Shown here: in pieces, positions 8,388 to 18,406 of the stretch | Layout of the letters: the number at the start of each line of letters is the position of its first letter | Position numbering within the stretch: position 1 is the first letter of the stretch | Source: Rahnella laticis | GTDB lineage: Bacteria > Pseudomonadota > Gammaproteobacteria > Enterobacterales > Enterobacteriaceae | Length of the DNA: 64,000 bases | NCBI RefSeq assembly: GCF_015644585.1 | Contig: NZ_JADOBI010000014.1 | Location: 62,001-126,000, forward strand | Reading direction: 5' to 3' | Notes under the pieces: generated by a model | The model's input: only the letters and a program-made list of their open reading frames with translations | What the model was told of the DNA's origin: nothing | The model's database searches: none | Position numbers and translations under genes: made by a program

Positions 8388-9191
8388 TTATTCAGACAGA
8401 TACATTTTGCGCAGGTAATGCGGCACCGCGTCGTCGGCGTTGGAACCAATGATTTCCGCATCCGGCATCGCCGCTTTCAGGCGTGGCAATGAGCCACTCA
8501 TCAGGCAACCTTTACCGGCCATCGACAGCATTTCCAGGTCATTCAGACCGTCGCCAAACGCGATGCAATCTTTCAGCGTATAACCCATCAGTTTGGACAC
8601 GTATTCCAGCGCGTGACCTTTCGATACGCCGCCCGCCATCACTTCCAGACAAACCGGCAGTGAGAAGCTGACGTTTACACGATCGCCCCAGCGCGCATTA
8701 ATGGCTTCTTCGAGTGGCAGCAGTTTTTCGTGATCTTCGCAGGTGAAATACACTTTGCAGATGCCGTCAGTTTCCAGCAAACCCGGTTCATAAAGTTTGT
8801 ATTTGAAAACGGATTCACGGAAAAAATCATCCTGATCGGCGCGGTCACGGTTCATGTACCAGTCGTCGTTACGGTAAACGTTGGTCAGGATATCCGGATT
8901 GTTGTGCATGATGCCAAACAGGTCTTTGGCAATGTCTTCATCCAGATTGTGGGCGAAAATCAGCTCGCCGTCGGTGTTATGCACACGCGCACCGTTTGAG
9001 GTGATCATGTACGCGCTGATCTCGAGATTGTCGCGCATCTGCGCAACGTCAATATGGTGACGTCCGGTCGCGAACACGAAATGCACATCGCGCTGGGTCA
9101 GCAATTTCAGCGTCTCTTTCGCGAACGGGCTCAGGGTATGGTCAGGTGATAGCAGTGTGCCATCTAAATCGGAAGCAACAACAGGATACAT
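8388..9191 (-). CDS. yigL: HAD-superfamily sugar/pyridoxal phosphatase YigL
   Basis: 267 residues (E. coli 266). HAD motif I DLDGTLL places nucleophile Asp8 and acid/base Asp10; motif IV is GDGLNDLEML near residue 218. The long C2B cap between them matches the Cof/YigL subfamily. E. coli YigL dephosphorylates pyridoxal phosphate and sugar phosphates and is induced post-transcriptionally by SgrS during sugar-phosphate stress. It lies 48 bases downstream of pldB on the same strand, probably in one transcript. Confidence 0.93.
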   Translation of the reverse strand: MYPVVASDLDGTLLSPDHTLSPFAKETLKLLTQRDVHFVFATGRHHIDVAQMRDNLEISAYMITSNGARVHNTDGELIFAHNLDEDIAKDLFGIMHNNPDILTNVYRNDDWYMNRDRADQDDFFRESVFKYKLYEPGLLETDGICKVYFTCEDHEKLLPLEEAINARWGDRVNVSFSLPVCLEVMAGGVSKGHALEYVSKLMGYTLKDCIAFGDGLNDLEMLSMAGKGCLMSGSLPRLKAAMPDAEIIGSNADDAVPHYLRKMYLSE

Positions 9192-9239
9192 AGCGTTAGG
9201 TTCTAACCTCTGATGGAGTTGTGCGCGGCGAACCGCGGA

Positions 9240-10232
9240 TTAAAGCTGTCGCGCAAAAAAGCGCATGATGGCGTCCAGCGCCTGTGCCCGCAGGTCGTCC
9301 CGCTCAAACAGGATCTCGTGGCGCGCGCCTTCGATGACCAGCGGCTTTTCCCCTTCACAAGGGTGTCCCGCAACGGCCATGGCCTGACAAAAAGCGAGAT
9401 GCGACCGGTTGTCTACTACACGGTCTTCGCTCGCCTGCAATAAAAGAACAGGAGTCGTGATTTTTTCGGCTTCCCTGAGGATATGCATGCCCGCCTCAAT
9501 GCCTTCACGCACCCAGTGATACGTAGGTCCGCCGACCTGGAGTTCCGGGTAATCCGCATAAAAACGCAGATTACGACGATACCGCTCGCGGCTGTGCGTC
9601 AGCTGATTCACCACAAACGGCAGCGGACGCCAGTGGCCGGTGCCCAGCGCGTAGCCATCACGGCGAACCGGGCGATTCTCCGCCCAGTTGAGAATACGGC
9701 GCGAAACCCAGCCGGGCATCGGAAGATAGATACCGGTCATCGGCGCTAATAACGCTGCCGCATCGAAACGCTCAGGATACTTCGCCATAAACAACGCCAG
9801 AATTGCGCCCCCCATTGAATGGGCCAGCGCGAACTTTTTCACGTACTGACGCGGTGCGACTTCAAGCTGATAAAAGGTTTCGAAATCGTCAACATAGTCG
9901 TCGAAATGCTGGACATGACCGCAGTGGGGGTCTTTAAGCATACGCCCCGAACGCCCCTGCCCGCGATGATCGAGGATCATCACATCGTAGCCACAGTGGA
10001 ATAAGTCGTAAGCCACTTCCGGGTATTTTACGTAGCTTTCAATACGCCCCGGTGACACCACAATGACTTTATCGTGTGAGGGGGAACAGAAGCGAACGTA
10101 GCGGATCGGGACGTCATCGACGCCGCTAAACTCACCTTCTTCGCGTTGCTGCCAGAAATCGAGCAAAGGCCCGGTCGCAAAGGCGGAGAACTCTTTCTCA
10201 CGTGTTAACCACTTCGCAATATTTACAGGCAT
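9240..10232 (-). CDS. pldB: Lysophospholipase L2
   Basis: 330 residues, alpha/beta hydrolase fold. Nucleophile elbow AHSMGG with Ser139; the oxyanion and substrate region DHRGQGRSGR and the late catalytic-His segment GARHEILFE match PldB (340 in E. coli). It deacylates lysophospholipids at the inner membrane. It precedes yigL on the same strand and is divergent from rhtB, the pldB-rhtB arrangement of E. coli. Confidence 0.93.
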   Translation of the reverse strand: MPVNIAKWLTREKEFSAFATGPLLDFWQQREEGEFSGVDDVPIRYVRFCSPSHDKVIVVSPGRIESYVKYPEVAYDLFHCGYDVMILDHRGQGRSGRMLKDPHCGHVQHFDDYVDDFETFYQLEVAPRQYVKKFALAHSMGGAILALFMAKYPERFDAAALLAPMTGIYLPMPGWVSRRILNWAENRPVRRDGYALGTGHWRPLPFVVNQLTHSRERYRRNLRFYADYPELQVGGPTYHWVREGIEAGMHILREAEKITTPVLLLQASEDRVVDNRSHLAFCQAMAVAGHPCEGEKPLVIEGARHEILFERDDLRAQALDAIMRFFARQL

Positions 10233-10353
10233 TCAATAATCCAAAGTCGCATGGCAGGGAGGAAGAAAGTGTTATTTGTGAGTTATAGCGCAATTATAGA
10301 CAATGGCGTATTGTGCCATAAAACAACACAAAACGTATTCAGGGAGTCTCACA

Positions 10354-10974
10354 ATGACCTTGGACTGGTGGTTAACCTACCTGCTCACCACTTCTATTTT
10401 AAGTTTGTCCCCGGGTTCCGGCGCGATTAACACCATGAGTACCGGCATCAGCCACGGTTACCGCGGTGCGGTGGCGTCGATTGCCGGTTTACAGCTCGGT
10501 TTGTCGATCCACATCGTTCTGGTCGGCATCGGGCTGGGCGCGCTGATTTCGCAATCACTGCTCGCCTTTGAGTTGCTGAAATGGTTTGGCGCCGCCTACC
10601 TAATCTGGCTGGGCATCTGCCAGTGGCGTTCTGCCGGAGCGATTGATCTGAACGCGCTCGCCAGCAGTATGCCGCGCCGCCGTTTGTTCAAACGCGCCAT
10701 TCTGGTGAATCTGACCAATCCAAAAAGCATTGTGTTTCTGGCCGCATTATTCCCGCAGTTTATCATTCCGCACCAGCCGCAGGCTGCACAATACGTGGTA
10801 TTGGGCGTCACCACCGTGGTCGTCGATATCATTGTGATGATCGGTTACGCCACGCTGGCCACCAGAATTGCCGGTTGGGTCAAAGCCCCGAAGCAAATGC
10901 AGCTGCTGAACCGGATTTTCGGTTCTCTGTTTATGCTGGTTGGCGTATTGCTGGCCAGTGCGCGAAAAGTGTAA
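10354..10974 (+). CDS. rhtB: Homoserine/homoserine lactone exporter RhtB
   Basis: 206 residues from MTLDWW, equal to E. coli RhtB; GGGAG lies upstream, so a frame opening 51 bases earlier is rejected. LysE/RhtB family with about six hydrophobic helices and the family signature SPGSGAINT near residue 20 and NLTNPKS near 128. It exports homoserine and its lactone. It is convergent with rhtC across a shared terminator. Confidence 0.95.
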   Translation: MTLDWWLTYLLTTSILSLSPGSGAINTMSTGISHGYRGAVASIAGLQLGLSIHIVLVGIGLGALISQSLLAFELLKWFGAAYLIWLGICQWRSAGAIDLNALASSMPRRRLFKRAILVNLTNPKSIVFLAALFPQFIIPHQPQAAQYVVLGVTTVVVDIIVMIGYATLATRIAGWVKAPKQMQLLNRIFGSLFMLVGVLLASARKV

Positions 10975-10990
10975 ATCCCTGAAATGCAAA

Positions 10991-11021
10991 AAGGGTCCGG
11001 CAAATCACCGGACCCTTTTTT
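10991..11021. terminator. Bidirectional terminator between rhtB and rhtC
   Basis: A perfect 10-bp stem, AAGGGTCCGG (10991-11000) and CCGGACCCTT (11008-11017), flanked by A and T runs. It lies between two convergent exporter genes. Confidence 0.92.
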
Positions 11022-11037
11022 ATGCAGAACGTTTTAA

Positions 11038-11655
11038 TCAGCGATTTACGATCAGCGCAATGCCAAATCCTGCGAAAACCACACCCGCCACGCCGTCGAT
11101 CCATTTCGCTAAACGCTGATAGCCACGACGCATTTTTGGCAGCGCAAACACCATCGCCACTAAAGAGAACCACGCCAGCGTTTCCACCACGATCAGCAGG
11201 AAGATACCCAGACGCTCGCCGCCGCTGACGCTGTCACCGACGAACATGGAAAACACGCTGCCGAAGTAAATCACGGCTTTCGGGTTCGAGAGGTTGGTCA
11301 GCAGGCCGCGCATAAAAGTCCGGCCACGCGCGGGCAGAACCACCGGCGTTTCATCGCCATTCTGCTTTTTAGCCCGTGCAGATTTCAGCAACTGCCAGCC
11401 CATCCAGCACAGATACAAGCCACCGCCGACGGTGATGATCTGGTGCAGCCACGCCATTTTTTGCAGAATTAAGTGTAAGCCCATCAGCGCAACCGCCGCC
11501 CAGACCAGCACACCCAGCGTAATACCAATCACACCCATCATAGCTTCTTTGCGTGAACGGCTGGCCGCCGTCTGCGAGACAAAGAAGAAGTCCGGCCCCG
11601 GACTCATCAGCGCGATCAGATGAACCATCGCAACCGTCAGGAATAGCATCAGCAT
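11038..11655 (-). CDS. rhtC: Threonine exporter RhtC
   Basis: 205 residues (E. coli 206). LysE/RhtB family: SPGPDFFFV at residues 18-26, NLSNPKAVIYFGS in the middle, and the C-terminal MRRGYQRLAKWIDG segment match RhtC closely. Its substrate is threonine by orthology. It follows recQ on the minus strand after a 39-base gap. The middle loop QNGDETPVV is the most divergent part. Confidence 0.95.
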   Translation of the reverse strand: MLMLFLTVAMVHLIALMSPGPDFFFVSQTAASRSRKEAMMGVIGITLGVLVWAAVALMGLHLILQKMAWLHQIITVGGGLYLCWMGWQLLKSARAKKQNGDETPVVLPARGRTFMRGLLTNLSNPKAVIYFGSVFSMFVGDSVSGGERLGIFLLIVVETLAWFSLVAMVFALPKMRRGYQRLAKWIDGVAGVVFAGFGIALIVNR

Positions 11656-11694
11656 GATTAACTCTCTGTTTTATGTGTAGGGAACTGAATTCTG

Positions 11695-13527
11695 TTACTC
11701 GTCGCCGTTATCGATATGGTCGCGGATCATCGTCATAAATGGCCGCCCGAATTTCTCGAGCTTACGCTGACCGACGCCGGTGATATCCAGCAAATCGCTC
11801 GGGCTGACGGGCAGATGTTCTGCCATTTCCAGCAGCGTCGTGTCATTGAAGACCACGTACGGCGGCACGTTATTTTCATCCGCCAGCGATTTACGCAGTT
11901 TGCGCAATTTGGCAAACAGCTTGTGATCGTAATTTCCGCCATAGGTTTTCTGGCGTGATGTGCTTTTAATTTTCAGCGTCTGGATACGCGGCACCGCCAG
12001 TTGCAACGGAATTTCGCCGCGCAATACCGGACGGGCAGATTCGGTCAGTTGTAGCGCCGAATGCATGGCGATGTTCTGAGTAATCAGCCCGAGATGGATC
12101 AGCTGGCGTACCACGCTGGTCCAGTGCTCATTGCTGTGCTCTTTACCGATGCCGTAGACGGTCAGTTTTTCGTGACCGTATTCGCGGATACGCTGGTTGT
12201 TCGAGCCGCGCAGCACTTCGACCACGTAACCCAAACCAAAGCGTTGCCCGACGCGCGCCACCACCGACAGCGCTTTTTGCGCGTCCAGCAGGCCGTCGTA
12301 GCGTTTTGGCGGGTCAAGGCAGACGTCGCAGTTGCCGCAAGCGTTCTGTTTGCCTTCACCAAAATAGTTAAGCAGTACCAGACGGCGGCAGGTCTGTGCC
12401 TCGGCAAATGCGTTCATCGCATTCAGTTTGTGGCGTTCCACATCCTGTTGCGCACCGGCCGGTTTTTCTTCCAGACAGCGGCGCAGCCACGCCATATCCG
12501 CCGGATCGTACAACAGCACCGCTTCGGCGGGCAGACCATCACGTCCTGCGCGCCCCGTTTCCTGATAGTAAGACTCGATGGTGCGCGGAATATCAAAGTG
12601 AACCACAAAACGGACGTTCGGTTTGTTGATGCCCATCCCGAATGCGACGGTCGCGACCACAATTTGCAGGTCATCGCGCTGGAACCCTTCCTGCACGCGG
12701 GCGCGGGTTTCGTTGTCCAGACCGGCGTGATACGCGCCGACGCTCAGCCCGCGGCTTTGCAGGCGTGCGGCGGTGTCTTCAACTTTGGCGCGGCTGTTGC
12801 AGTAAATAATGCCGCTTTTACCGCGCTGGTCCTGCACAAAACGGATCAGCTGATCGAGCGGTTTAAACTTTTCCACCAGCGTGTAACGGATGTTCGGGCG
12901 ATCGAAGCTGCTGACCTGAATCAGCGGATCATTCAGTTCAAGCAGACGAACAATGTCGTTACGGGTGGCTTCATCGGCGGTCGCGGTCAGCGCGATCACC
13001 GGTAATTGCGGGTAGCGCAGCTTCAGCTGGCCGAGCGCGCGATATTCCGGACGGAAATCGTGGCCCCATTGGGAAATACAGTGGGCTTCATCAACGGCCA
13101 GCATGGCCGGATTCCACTGTTGCAGTTGTTCGAGGAAGTCGCCCATCATCAGGCGTTCCGGCGCGATATACAGCATTTTGATGCGGCCCGTACGGCAACC
13201 GGCCATCACTTCCTGCTGTTGCTCACGGGTTTGCGTGGAGTTCAGACAGCCCGCTTCAACGCCCGCCGCCATCAGCTGATCAACCTGATCTTTCATCAGC
13301 GAGATGAGCGGGGAAACGACCAGCGTCAGGCCGTCCATCACCAGCGCAGGGATTTGGTAGCACAGCGATTTACCGCCGCCGGTCGGCATCACAACCAGAC
13401 AATCCCGGCCAGAAATGGCGGTATTGATGATAGTTTGCTGACCTGGTCTGAATTGCTGATAGCCGAAGGTATCGCGTAATACCTGATGAGCCAGCTCTTC
13501 TTTGTTTATCACTGCCGCCGTAGACAC
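11695..13527 (-). CDS. recQ: ATP-dependent DNA helicase RecQ
   Basis: 610 residues (E. coli 609). The order is: helicase core with Walker A MPTGGGKS (47-54), DEAH (146-149), motif [12 protein letters not shown]; the RQC region with zinc-binding cysteines in ACGNCDVC; a winged helix; and a C-terminal HRDC domain. It is a 3'-5' helicase acting in RecF-pathway recombination and replication-fork repair. The start codon is GTG, as no in-frame ATG lies nearby. It is downstream of pldA with a palindromic element between. Confidence 0.97.
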   Translation of the reverse strand: MSTAAVINKEELAHQVLRDTFGYQQFRPGQQTIINTAISGRDCLVVMPTGGGKSLCYQIPALVMDGLTLVVSPLISLMKDQVDQLMAAGVEAGCLNSTQTREQQQEVMAGCRTGRIKMLYIAPERLMMGDFLEQLQQWNPAMLAVDEAHCISQWGHDFRPEYRALGQLKLRYPQLPVIALTATADEATRNDIVRLLELNDPLIQVSSFDRPNIRYTLVEKFKPLDQLIRFVQDQRGKSGIIYCNSRAKVEDTAARLQSRGLSVGAYHAGLDNETRARVQEGFQRDDLQIVVATVAFGMGINKPNVRFVVHFDIPRTIESYYQETGRAGRDGLPAEAVLLYDPADMAWLRRCLEEKPAGAQQDVERHKLNAMNAFAEAQTCRRLVLLNYFGEGKQNACGNCDVCLDPPKRYDGLLDAQKALSVVARVGQRFGLGYVVEVLRGSNNQRIREYGHEKLTVYGIGKEHSNEHWTSVVRQLIHLGLITQNIAMHSALQLTESARPVLRGEIPLQLAVPRIQTLKIKSTSRQKTYGGNYDHKLFAKLRKLRKSLADENNVPPYVVFNDTTLLEMAEHLPVSPSDLLDITGVGQRKLEKFGRPFMTMIRDHIDNGDE

Positions 13528-13594
13528 TCAATTCCCCAACTGTTCAAACCACCCGGCTAAACCCTAAAGCCGCCGGGGCTGTACTGCACCGACA

Positions 13595-13658
13595 TAATAT
13601 ACCCTAAATAATTCAGGTTGCAGCCAAAGGGCATGCAACCTGAGTATGACGGATATTA
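13595..13658. repeat. Palindromic intergenic element between pldA and recQ
   Basis: A 64-bp imperfect inverted repeat. Its ends read TAATAT on both strands, and the core stem CAGGTTGCA (13614-13622) pairs with TGCAACCTG (13634-13642). It resembles short REP/ERIC-type dispersed palindromes with the TACCCTAAATAATTC end seen in many enterics (from memory, not searched). Its right end overlaps the pldA stop codon. It could act as a 3' stabiliser or partial terminator. Confidence 0.6.
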
Positions 13659-14534
13659 CATCATGTCGTTAAGCATGATACCGACACCGACGCGAGTTTG
13701 CTTGTGGTTGTAGTCGATTAACGATTCGCCGTAACCGCTGAACACCTGCGTATAGAAGCGAACGTGTTTGCTGATCGGATAGCTCCAGCCCGTTGTCGCG
13801 CCGCCGTAGCCGGTGTTCCAGTTGTAGCGGCTTTCGACGCTGAACACGCTGTCCCCGAGGGCATAACCGACTTTCAGACGGTAATACCCCATATATTTGG
13901 TGATGTCCGGATTATCGTCATTTTTGTCACTTTCCGGCAGGCGATACCAGGGTTTGACATCGACCTGCCAGTTGCCGTGTTGCGCCATAAAGCGCGCATA
14001 GACGCGGTTCCAGCTGCGCGAAGTCGGGTCTGAACGACCGTTGGAATCGTGATTCACGCCGTATTCGGCTTCGCGTAACGTCCAGCCCAGGAAGTCGTAA
14101 TCCGTCGCCCAGGCCAGGAACAGTTGCGGCTCATAGTTAGTTTCGCGAAACGGTGAAGATTCGCCACGGTTGGAAAGCTGCCAGAACGATTTCTGCGTAT
14201 AAGACGCGCCGAGCACCGAGTTATCCCCGGCGATACCGCGCCACAGCGGAAATGCCAGGCTCAGCTGGAACTCAACTTCATCGTGCTTGGCATTGTCCGC
14301 CCAGTCATAAGACTGAATGGCTTTTTTGTTAATATTGCTGGTGTCGGTATACAGCAAATAGTTTGATTCGTAGGGATAAAGCGTGAACGGGTTGTCGTGA
14401 TCCTGCAACATACTGGCGATAATGCTGCCGCGAACGGCCGGTTTATCATGCACTTCCTGAATGGTGGCTTCAGCCGCATAGCTCAATGCTGGCAACGCCA
14501 GAATGGCGGCACCGACAGCCCAATTTTTACGCAT
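13656..14534 (-). CDS. pldA: Outer membrane phospholipase A (OMPLA)
   Basis: 292 residues (E. coli 289). Signal peptide of about 20 residues ending SYA. The catalytic triad is visible as His162 and Ser164 in YGVNHDSNG and Asn176 in SRSWNRVYA. The rest is a 12-strand beta barrel of alternating aromatic residues. OMPLA hydrolyses phospholipids misplaced in the outer leaflet and is active as a calcium-dependent dimer. The stop codon is touched by the palindromic element; recQ follows. Confidence 0.96.
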   Translation of the reverse strand: MRKNWAVGAAILALPALSYAAEATIQEVHDKPAVRGSIIASMLQDHDNPFTLYPYESNYLLYTDTSNINKKAIQSYDWADNAKHDEVEFQLSLAFPLWRGIAGDNSVLGASYTQKSFWQLSNRGESSPFRETNYEPQLFLAWATDYDFLGWTLREAEYGVNHDSNGRSDPTSRSWNRVYARFMAQHGNWQVDVKPWYRLPESDKNDDNPDITKYMGYYRLKVGYALGDSVFSVESRYNWNTGYGGATTGWSYPISKHVRFYTQVFSGYGESLIDYNHKQTRVGVGIMLNDMM

Positions 14535-14784
14535 TTTCCTTACCCTCGCCCTAAAATTTTAAAATGAGTTATTGTTTATTGGCCTGCTACCTGGCCGTTT
14601 TCCTGCTGACTTAAGTCCGGAAATCCAAAGCGGGACATTTTACACACAAATACATTTCTACATGACCACTGAATACATTTATCGGTCGCACTCTGGAATT
14701 CCCTTTCTCCCGCACCTAAAATCAACATCCCGTTAACTTTTTCGGCGAACATACGCGTCTTACATTTTCGTCAGGAATCACTCC

Positions 14785-15267
14785 ATGTCTGCTTCATCCC
14801 TCAGCCACGAGGCTGCCCTGCAACTGATCGGCAATATTTTCGTTTATGACATGCCGTTTAACCGCGAACTTGGGCTCGAACTGAAACGCCTCGACCTTGA
14901 TTACGCTGAGCTGAAATTTTCCAATCAGACCAAGCTGGTCGGTAACGCCGCACAAAAAATCTTACACGGTGGTGTGATTGCCGCGGTTCTGGACGTCGCC
15001 GCCGGGCTGGTGTGTGTGACCAGTTCTCTGATCCGCCGCGATAAACCCGATCATCCTTTGCTGGAAGCCGAGATGCGCCAGCGTTTATCAAAAATGGGCA
15101 CCATTGACCTGCGCGTCGATTATCTGCGTCCGGGGCGCGGCGAGTTCTTCATCGCCTCCAGCAGCCTGATCCGCGCCGGGAACAAAGTTTCGGTCGCACG
15201 CGTGGATTTGCACAGCGACACAGGCGTTCATATCGCCACCACCACCGCCACGTACATGGTGGGCTGA
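14785..15267 (+). CDS. yigI: Hot-dog fold acyl-CoA thioesterase YigI
   Basis: 160 residues (E. coli 155). PaaI/YigI-type hot-dog domain with the [14 protein letters not shown] helix segment near residues 59-73 and the [11 protein letters not shown] strand near 110-122. E. coli YigI cleaves medium- and long-chain acyl-CoA. It is divergent from pldA and sits 102 bases upstream of rarD on the same strand. Confidence 0.9.
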   Translation: MSASSLSHEAALQLIGNIFVYDMPFNRELGLELKRLDLDYAELKFSNQTKLVGNAAQKILHGGVIAAVLDVAAGLVCVTSSLIRRDKPDHPLLEAEMRQRLSKMGTIDLRVDYLRPGRGEFFIASSSLIRAGNKVSVARVDLHSDTGVHIATTTATYMVG

Positions 15268-15369
15268 CGCTAAGCGCGTTGTGCTTTCGGCTGCATCAGA
15301 AGCGTAATCTGCGGCAATAAATCAGGTAAACTTGCGCTTCTTTTCTCTTCATCTTTTTCAGGTACCCAC

Positions 15370-16284
15370 ATGGACGCACACCGTACCCGGCAGGGCATTA
15401 TTTTTGCCTTTGTTGCCTATCTGATCTGGGGGATCGCTCCGGCGTACTTCAAGCTCATCAAACAGGTTCCTGCTGATGAAATTCTGACGCACCGGGTGAT
15501 CTGGTCATTCTTCTTCATGCTAGTGCTTCTGTCGGTCAGCCGCAGCTGGGGCGATGTCCGGCGGGTGTTCGCACAACCGAAGAAAGTCGGCATGTTACTG
15601 GTCACCGCGCTGCTTGTCGGTGGGAACTGGCTGATTTTCATCTGGGCCATTAACCATGACCACATTCTGGAAGCCAGTCTGGGCTATTTTATCAACCCGC
15701 TGGTCAACGTGGTGCTGGGGATGCTGTTTTTGCGGGAGCGATTCCGGAGTTTGCAATGGTTTGCCGTGGCGCTGGCCTTCGCCGGTGTTCTGGTGCAGGT
15801 CTGGATATTTGGCTCCGTGCCTGTTATAGCGATCGGGCTGTCGCTGACTTTCGCGTTCTACGGTTTGCTGCGTAAGAAAATTGGCGTCGATTCCCAGACC
15901 GGGATGCTGATTGAAACGCTGTGGTTGCTGCCGGTCGCGGCGATTTATCTGTTCTTTATCGCCCACAGCCCGACCAGTAACCTGGCGGCAAATCCGTGGT
16001 CGCTGGATTTACTCCTGATGGCCGCCGGGATCATTACCACGATCCCGCTGCTGTTCTTCACCGCCGCCGCAGCGCGCCTGAAGCTTTCAACGCTGGGCTT
16101 TTTCCAGTATCTCGGCCCGACGCTGATGTTCCTGCTGGCGGTGGTGTTCTACGGCGAGACCGTTCACCCTTCCCAGCTGATTACGTTCGGCTTTATCTGG
16201 GTCGGGCTGCTGTTCTTTATCGGCGATGCACTTTACACGCAAGGCCGGTTAAGACGAGGAAGAAGCGGGCACAGCGCTGCGTGA
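15370..16284 (+). CDS. rarD: EamA-family permease RarD
   Basis: 304 residues (E. coli 296), ten hydrophobic helices in the duplicated EamA layout. The start MDAHRTRQGIIFAFVAYLIWG matches RarD, historically linked to chloramphenicol sensitivity; its substrate is unknown. Its last 36 bases overlap, tail to tail, the end of the AbrB-family gene on the other strand, so no space exists for a classical terminator. Confidence 0.92.
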   Translation: MDAHRTRQGIIFAFVAYLIWGIAPAYFKLIKQVPADEILTHRVIWSFFFMLVLLSVSRSWGDVRRVFAQPKKVGMLLVTALLVGGNWLIFIWAINHDHILEASLGYFINPLVNVVLGMLFLRERFRSLQWFAVALAFAGVLVQVWIFGSVPVIAIGLSLTFAFYGLLRKKIGVDSQTGMLIETLWLLPVAAIYLFFIAHSPTSNLAANPWSLDLLLMAAGIITTIPLLFFTAAAARLKLSTLGFFQYLGPTLMFLLAVVFYGETVHPSQLITFGFIWVGLLFFIGDALYTQGRLRRGRSGHSAA

Positions 16285-17316
16285 TATAAAACGCGCCATC
16301 GCCGGGCCGGTCACGAGGATGGTGATCAGACGCAACGTCTGCATCGCCATCACAAAGCCCAAATCCGCATGACTTCCCGCTGCAATAATCGCGACGGTGT
16401 CCAGCCCTCCGGGGCTGGTCGCCAGATACGCCGTCAGCATATCTACATGCAGTAACTTCGTCAGCACCCACGCCATTCCCCCGCAAATCAGCATCAGGCC
16501 GATAATTGACGCAATCATCTGCGGCAATGTGCGCAGCGCCAGTTTGAAGATGGGCCGGGTGAACCGCAGGCCGACGCTCCAGCCAATCAGCGTGTACGCC
16601 ATCGCCAGCAGCCATTCGGGCACTTCTAAAGTGACAGTGCCGGTTGAATGCAACACCGCGCCGACGACGGCAGGAAGCAGCAGCGCGCCGGAAGGAATAC
16701 GCAAACGCGGCCCGAGCCAGACACCGGCCAGCGCCAGAAAAACGGTGGCGAAGAACCGCCAGGTCAGCGGCGGAAACCAGACGACGGCCGCCGCCAGCGA
16801 CGCACTGTCGCCCATGCTCACACGTGCCACGAACGCCGCTGCCGTGGCAACGAACAACACCCGTAAATACTGCATGAACGCGACCAGACGAACGTCCGCG
16901 CCGAAATCACCGGCCATCGCCACCATTGCGCTGGCACCGCCGGGGGAAGAACCCCACGCGCCGGTCGGCCCCGGTAATTGACTGAACCGCACCAGCAGCC
17001 AGCCGGACAACCCGCTGGCCAGCAGCGTCGCCACGAGCACCATCAGCACCAGCGGCCAGTCATTCAGAAGCGGAGGTAAAATTGACGGCGAAAGGCTTTG
17101 CGCAATCATGCAGCCCAGCACGCCCTGCGAGATTTTGAAGAACAACGGATGAATGCGCACACTGGCGCCCAGTAGCCCCATCAGCACGCCGACAATCATC
17201 GGCCCGAGCAACAGCGCAGCCGGGACATGGAATGTCTGAAAAATAATACCGAGAATCAGCGAGGAAACGACGAGGATTATCCACTGGCCCGCCGGAGCCA
17301 TCCTTTCCATCAACAT
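16249..17316 (-). CDS. AbrB-family membrane transporter
   Basis: 355 residues with about ten to eleven hydrophobic helices and two copies of a signature around SPGG (GAWGSSPGGASAMVAMAGD and TSPGGLDTVAII), the internal duplication of the AbrB/PF05145 family. E. coli AbrB (AidB regulator) belongs here; the substrate is unknown. The first few codons are uncertain: ATGs at 17316 and 17310, neither with a clear Shine-Dalgarno. It lies downstream of corA and overlaps rarD by 36 bases. It is not part of the usual E. coli rarD-corA neighbourhood as I know it. Confidence 0.8.
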   Translation of the reverse strand: MLMERMAPAGQWIILVVSSLILGIIFQTFHVPAALLLGPMIVGVLMGLLGASVRIHPLFFKISQGVLGCMIAQSLSPSILPPLLNDWPLVLMVLVATLLASGLSGWLLVRFSQLPGPTGAWGSSPGGASAMVAMAGDFGADVRLVAFMQYLRVLFVATAAAFVARVSMGDSASLAAAVVWFPPLTWRFFATVFLALAGVWLGPRLRIPSGALLLPAVVGAVLHSTGTVTLEVPEWLLAMAYTLIGWSVGLRFTRPIFKLALRTLPQMIASIIGLMLICGGMAWVLTKLLHVDMLTAYLATSPGGLDTVAIIAAGSHADLGFVMAMQTLRLITILVTGPAMARFISRSAVPASSSS

Positions 17317-17407
17317 GGCAGTTGGTCTGTTTTTTAAGAGAGTTCAGCGCTCTTTATTAACATATTTTAAACAGGAGAGGGAACCGCAAAGACACAACAA
17401 AGACGGA

Positions 17408-17440
17408 ATCCCCCGTCGCGACAAGGCGCAAGAGGGGGAT
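17408..17440 (-). terminator. Possible terminator of corA
   Basis: A 7-bp stem, ATCCCCC (17408-17414) and GGGGGAT (17434-17440), 15 bases after the corA stop (minus strand). A smaller internal stem can form in the loop. Only a short broken T run follows on the minus strand, so this may be a weak terminator. Confidence 0.4.
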
Positions 17441-17455
17441 ATTTTGTCTGACCGG

Positions 17456-18406
17456 TTATAGCCAGTTTTTACGTTTGAAGTACAGGTAAGGTGCCAGTCC
17501 GGCGAGGATCATCAGAGCAATCGCGCCCGGATAACCGAATGACCATTTCAGTTCCGGCATGAATTCGAAGTTCATCCCGTAGCTGGATGCCACCAGCGTT
17601 GGCGGCAGGAAGACGACCGAAACCACCGAGAAGATCTTGATGATGCGGTTCTGTTCGATGTTGATAAAGCCCATCGCCGCCTGCATCAGGAAGTTCACTT
17701 TCTGGAACAGAGATTCGTTGTGCGGCAACAGGGATTCGATATCGCGCAACACTTCACGCGCCTGTTCCAGCTGGCCCGCCGGCAGACGCGCTTTACGCAC
17801 CAGGAAATTCAGTGCGCGCTGGGTATCCATCAGACACAACCGGACTTTCCAGCCGATATCTTCCAGCTCCGCCAGCGTGGAAAGCGCGGCGTCATATTCG
17901 TCGCCCTGATGCCCTTCCATGATCACGCGGCTGAGTTTTTCCAGATCGCTGTAGATATTTTCAATCTCATCCGCCAGCTGTTCGATTTTGGTTTCGAACA
18001 AATCCAGCAGCAGTTCATACGCGTTGCCGTCGACCAGTTTCTGGTTTCTGGCGCGCATACGGTAGAGACGAAACGCCGGTAATTCGCGCTCGCGCAGGGT
18101 ATACAGACGCCCTTCGCGCACAGTAAAGGCGACGGTGCTGTTGCCCGCGTGGTCTTCAGCGTCTTCGTAATAGAAAAAGGAGTGAATGTGCAGGCCATCT
18201 TCATCTTCGAAGAAACGTGCGGAAGCCTCGATATCGTCCAGTTCAGGCCGTGTGGCCAGGCTTTGCCCTAATTCGCATTGAACGCGTTCGCGCTCTTGCT
18301 CATCAGGTTCAACCAAGTCGACCCACAATGAGGTTTTGAGATCGTCTGACTCGTCCAGCTCTAAACGGGATAAGCGGCTGTTTTCTAATTTAAAAGCACT
18401 CAGCAT
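17456..18406 (-). CDS. corA: Magnesium/cobalt transporter CorA
   Basis: 316 residues from MLSAFKLEN, equal to E. coli. GGGAG lies 10 bases before this ATG; the frame stays open 36 bases further but is not conserved. A large cytoplasmic Mg-sensing funnel domain precedes two C-terminal helices, with the YGMN selectivity motif after the first and the basic YFKRKNWL end. It forms a homopentamer, the main constitutive Mg(2+) uptake channel. It is preceded by a long structured leader. Confidence 0.97.
   Translation of the reverse strand: MLSAFKLENSRLSRLELDESDDLKTSLWVDLVEPDEQERERVQCELGQSLATRPELDDIEASARFFEDEDGLHIHSFFYYEDAEDHAGNSTVAFTVREGRLYTLRERELPAFRLYRMRARNQKLVDGNAYELLLDLFETKIEQLADEIENIYSDLEKLSRVIMEGHQGDEYDAALSTLAELEDIGWKVRLCLMDTQRALNFLVRKARLPAGQLEQAREVLRDIESLLPHNESLFQKVNFLMQAAMGFINIEQNRIIKIFSVVSVVFLPPTLVASSYGMNFEFMPELKWSFGYPGAIALMILAGLAPYLYFKRKNWL

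Noticed and set aside
12061-13005. A 314-codon plus-strand frame inside recQ
   Set aside because: Wholly opposite the conserved RecQ helicase core; no independent evidence of coding.
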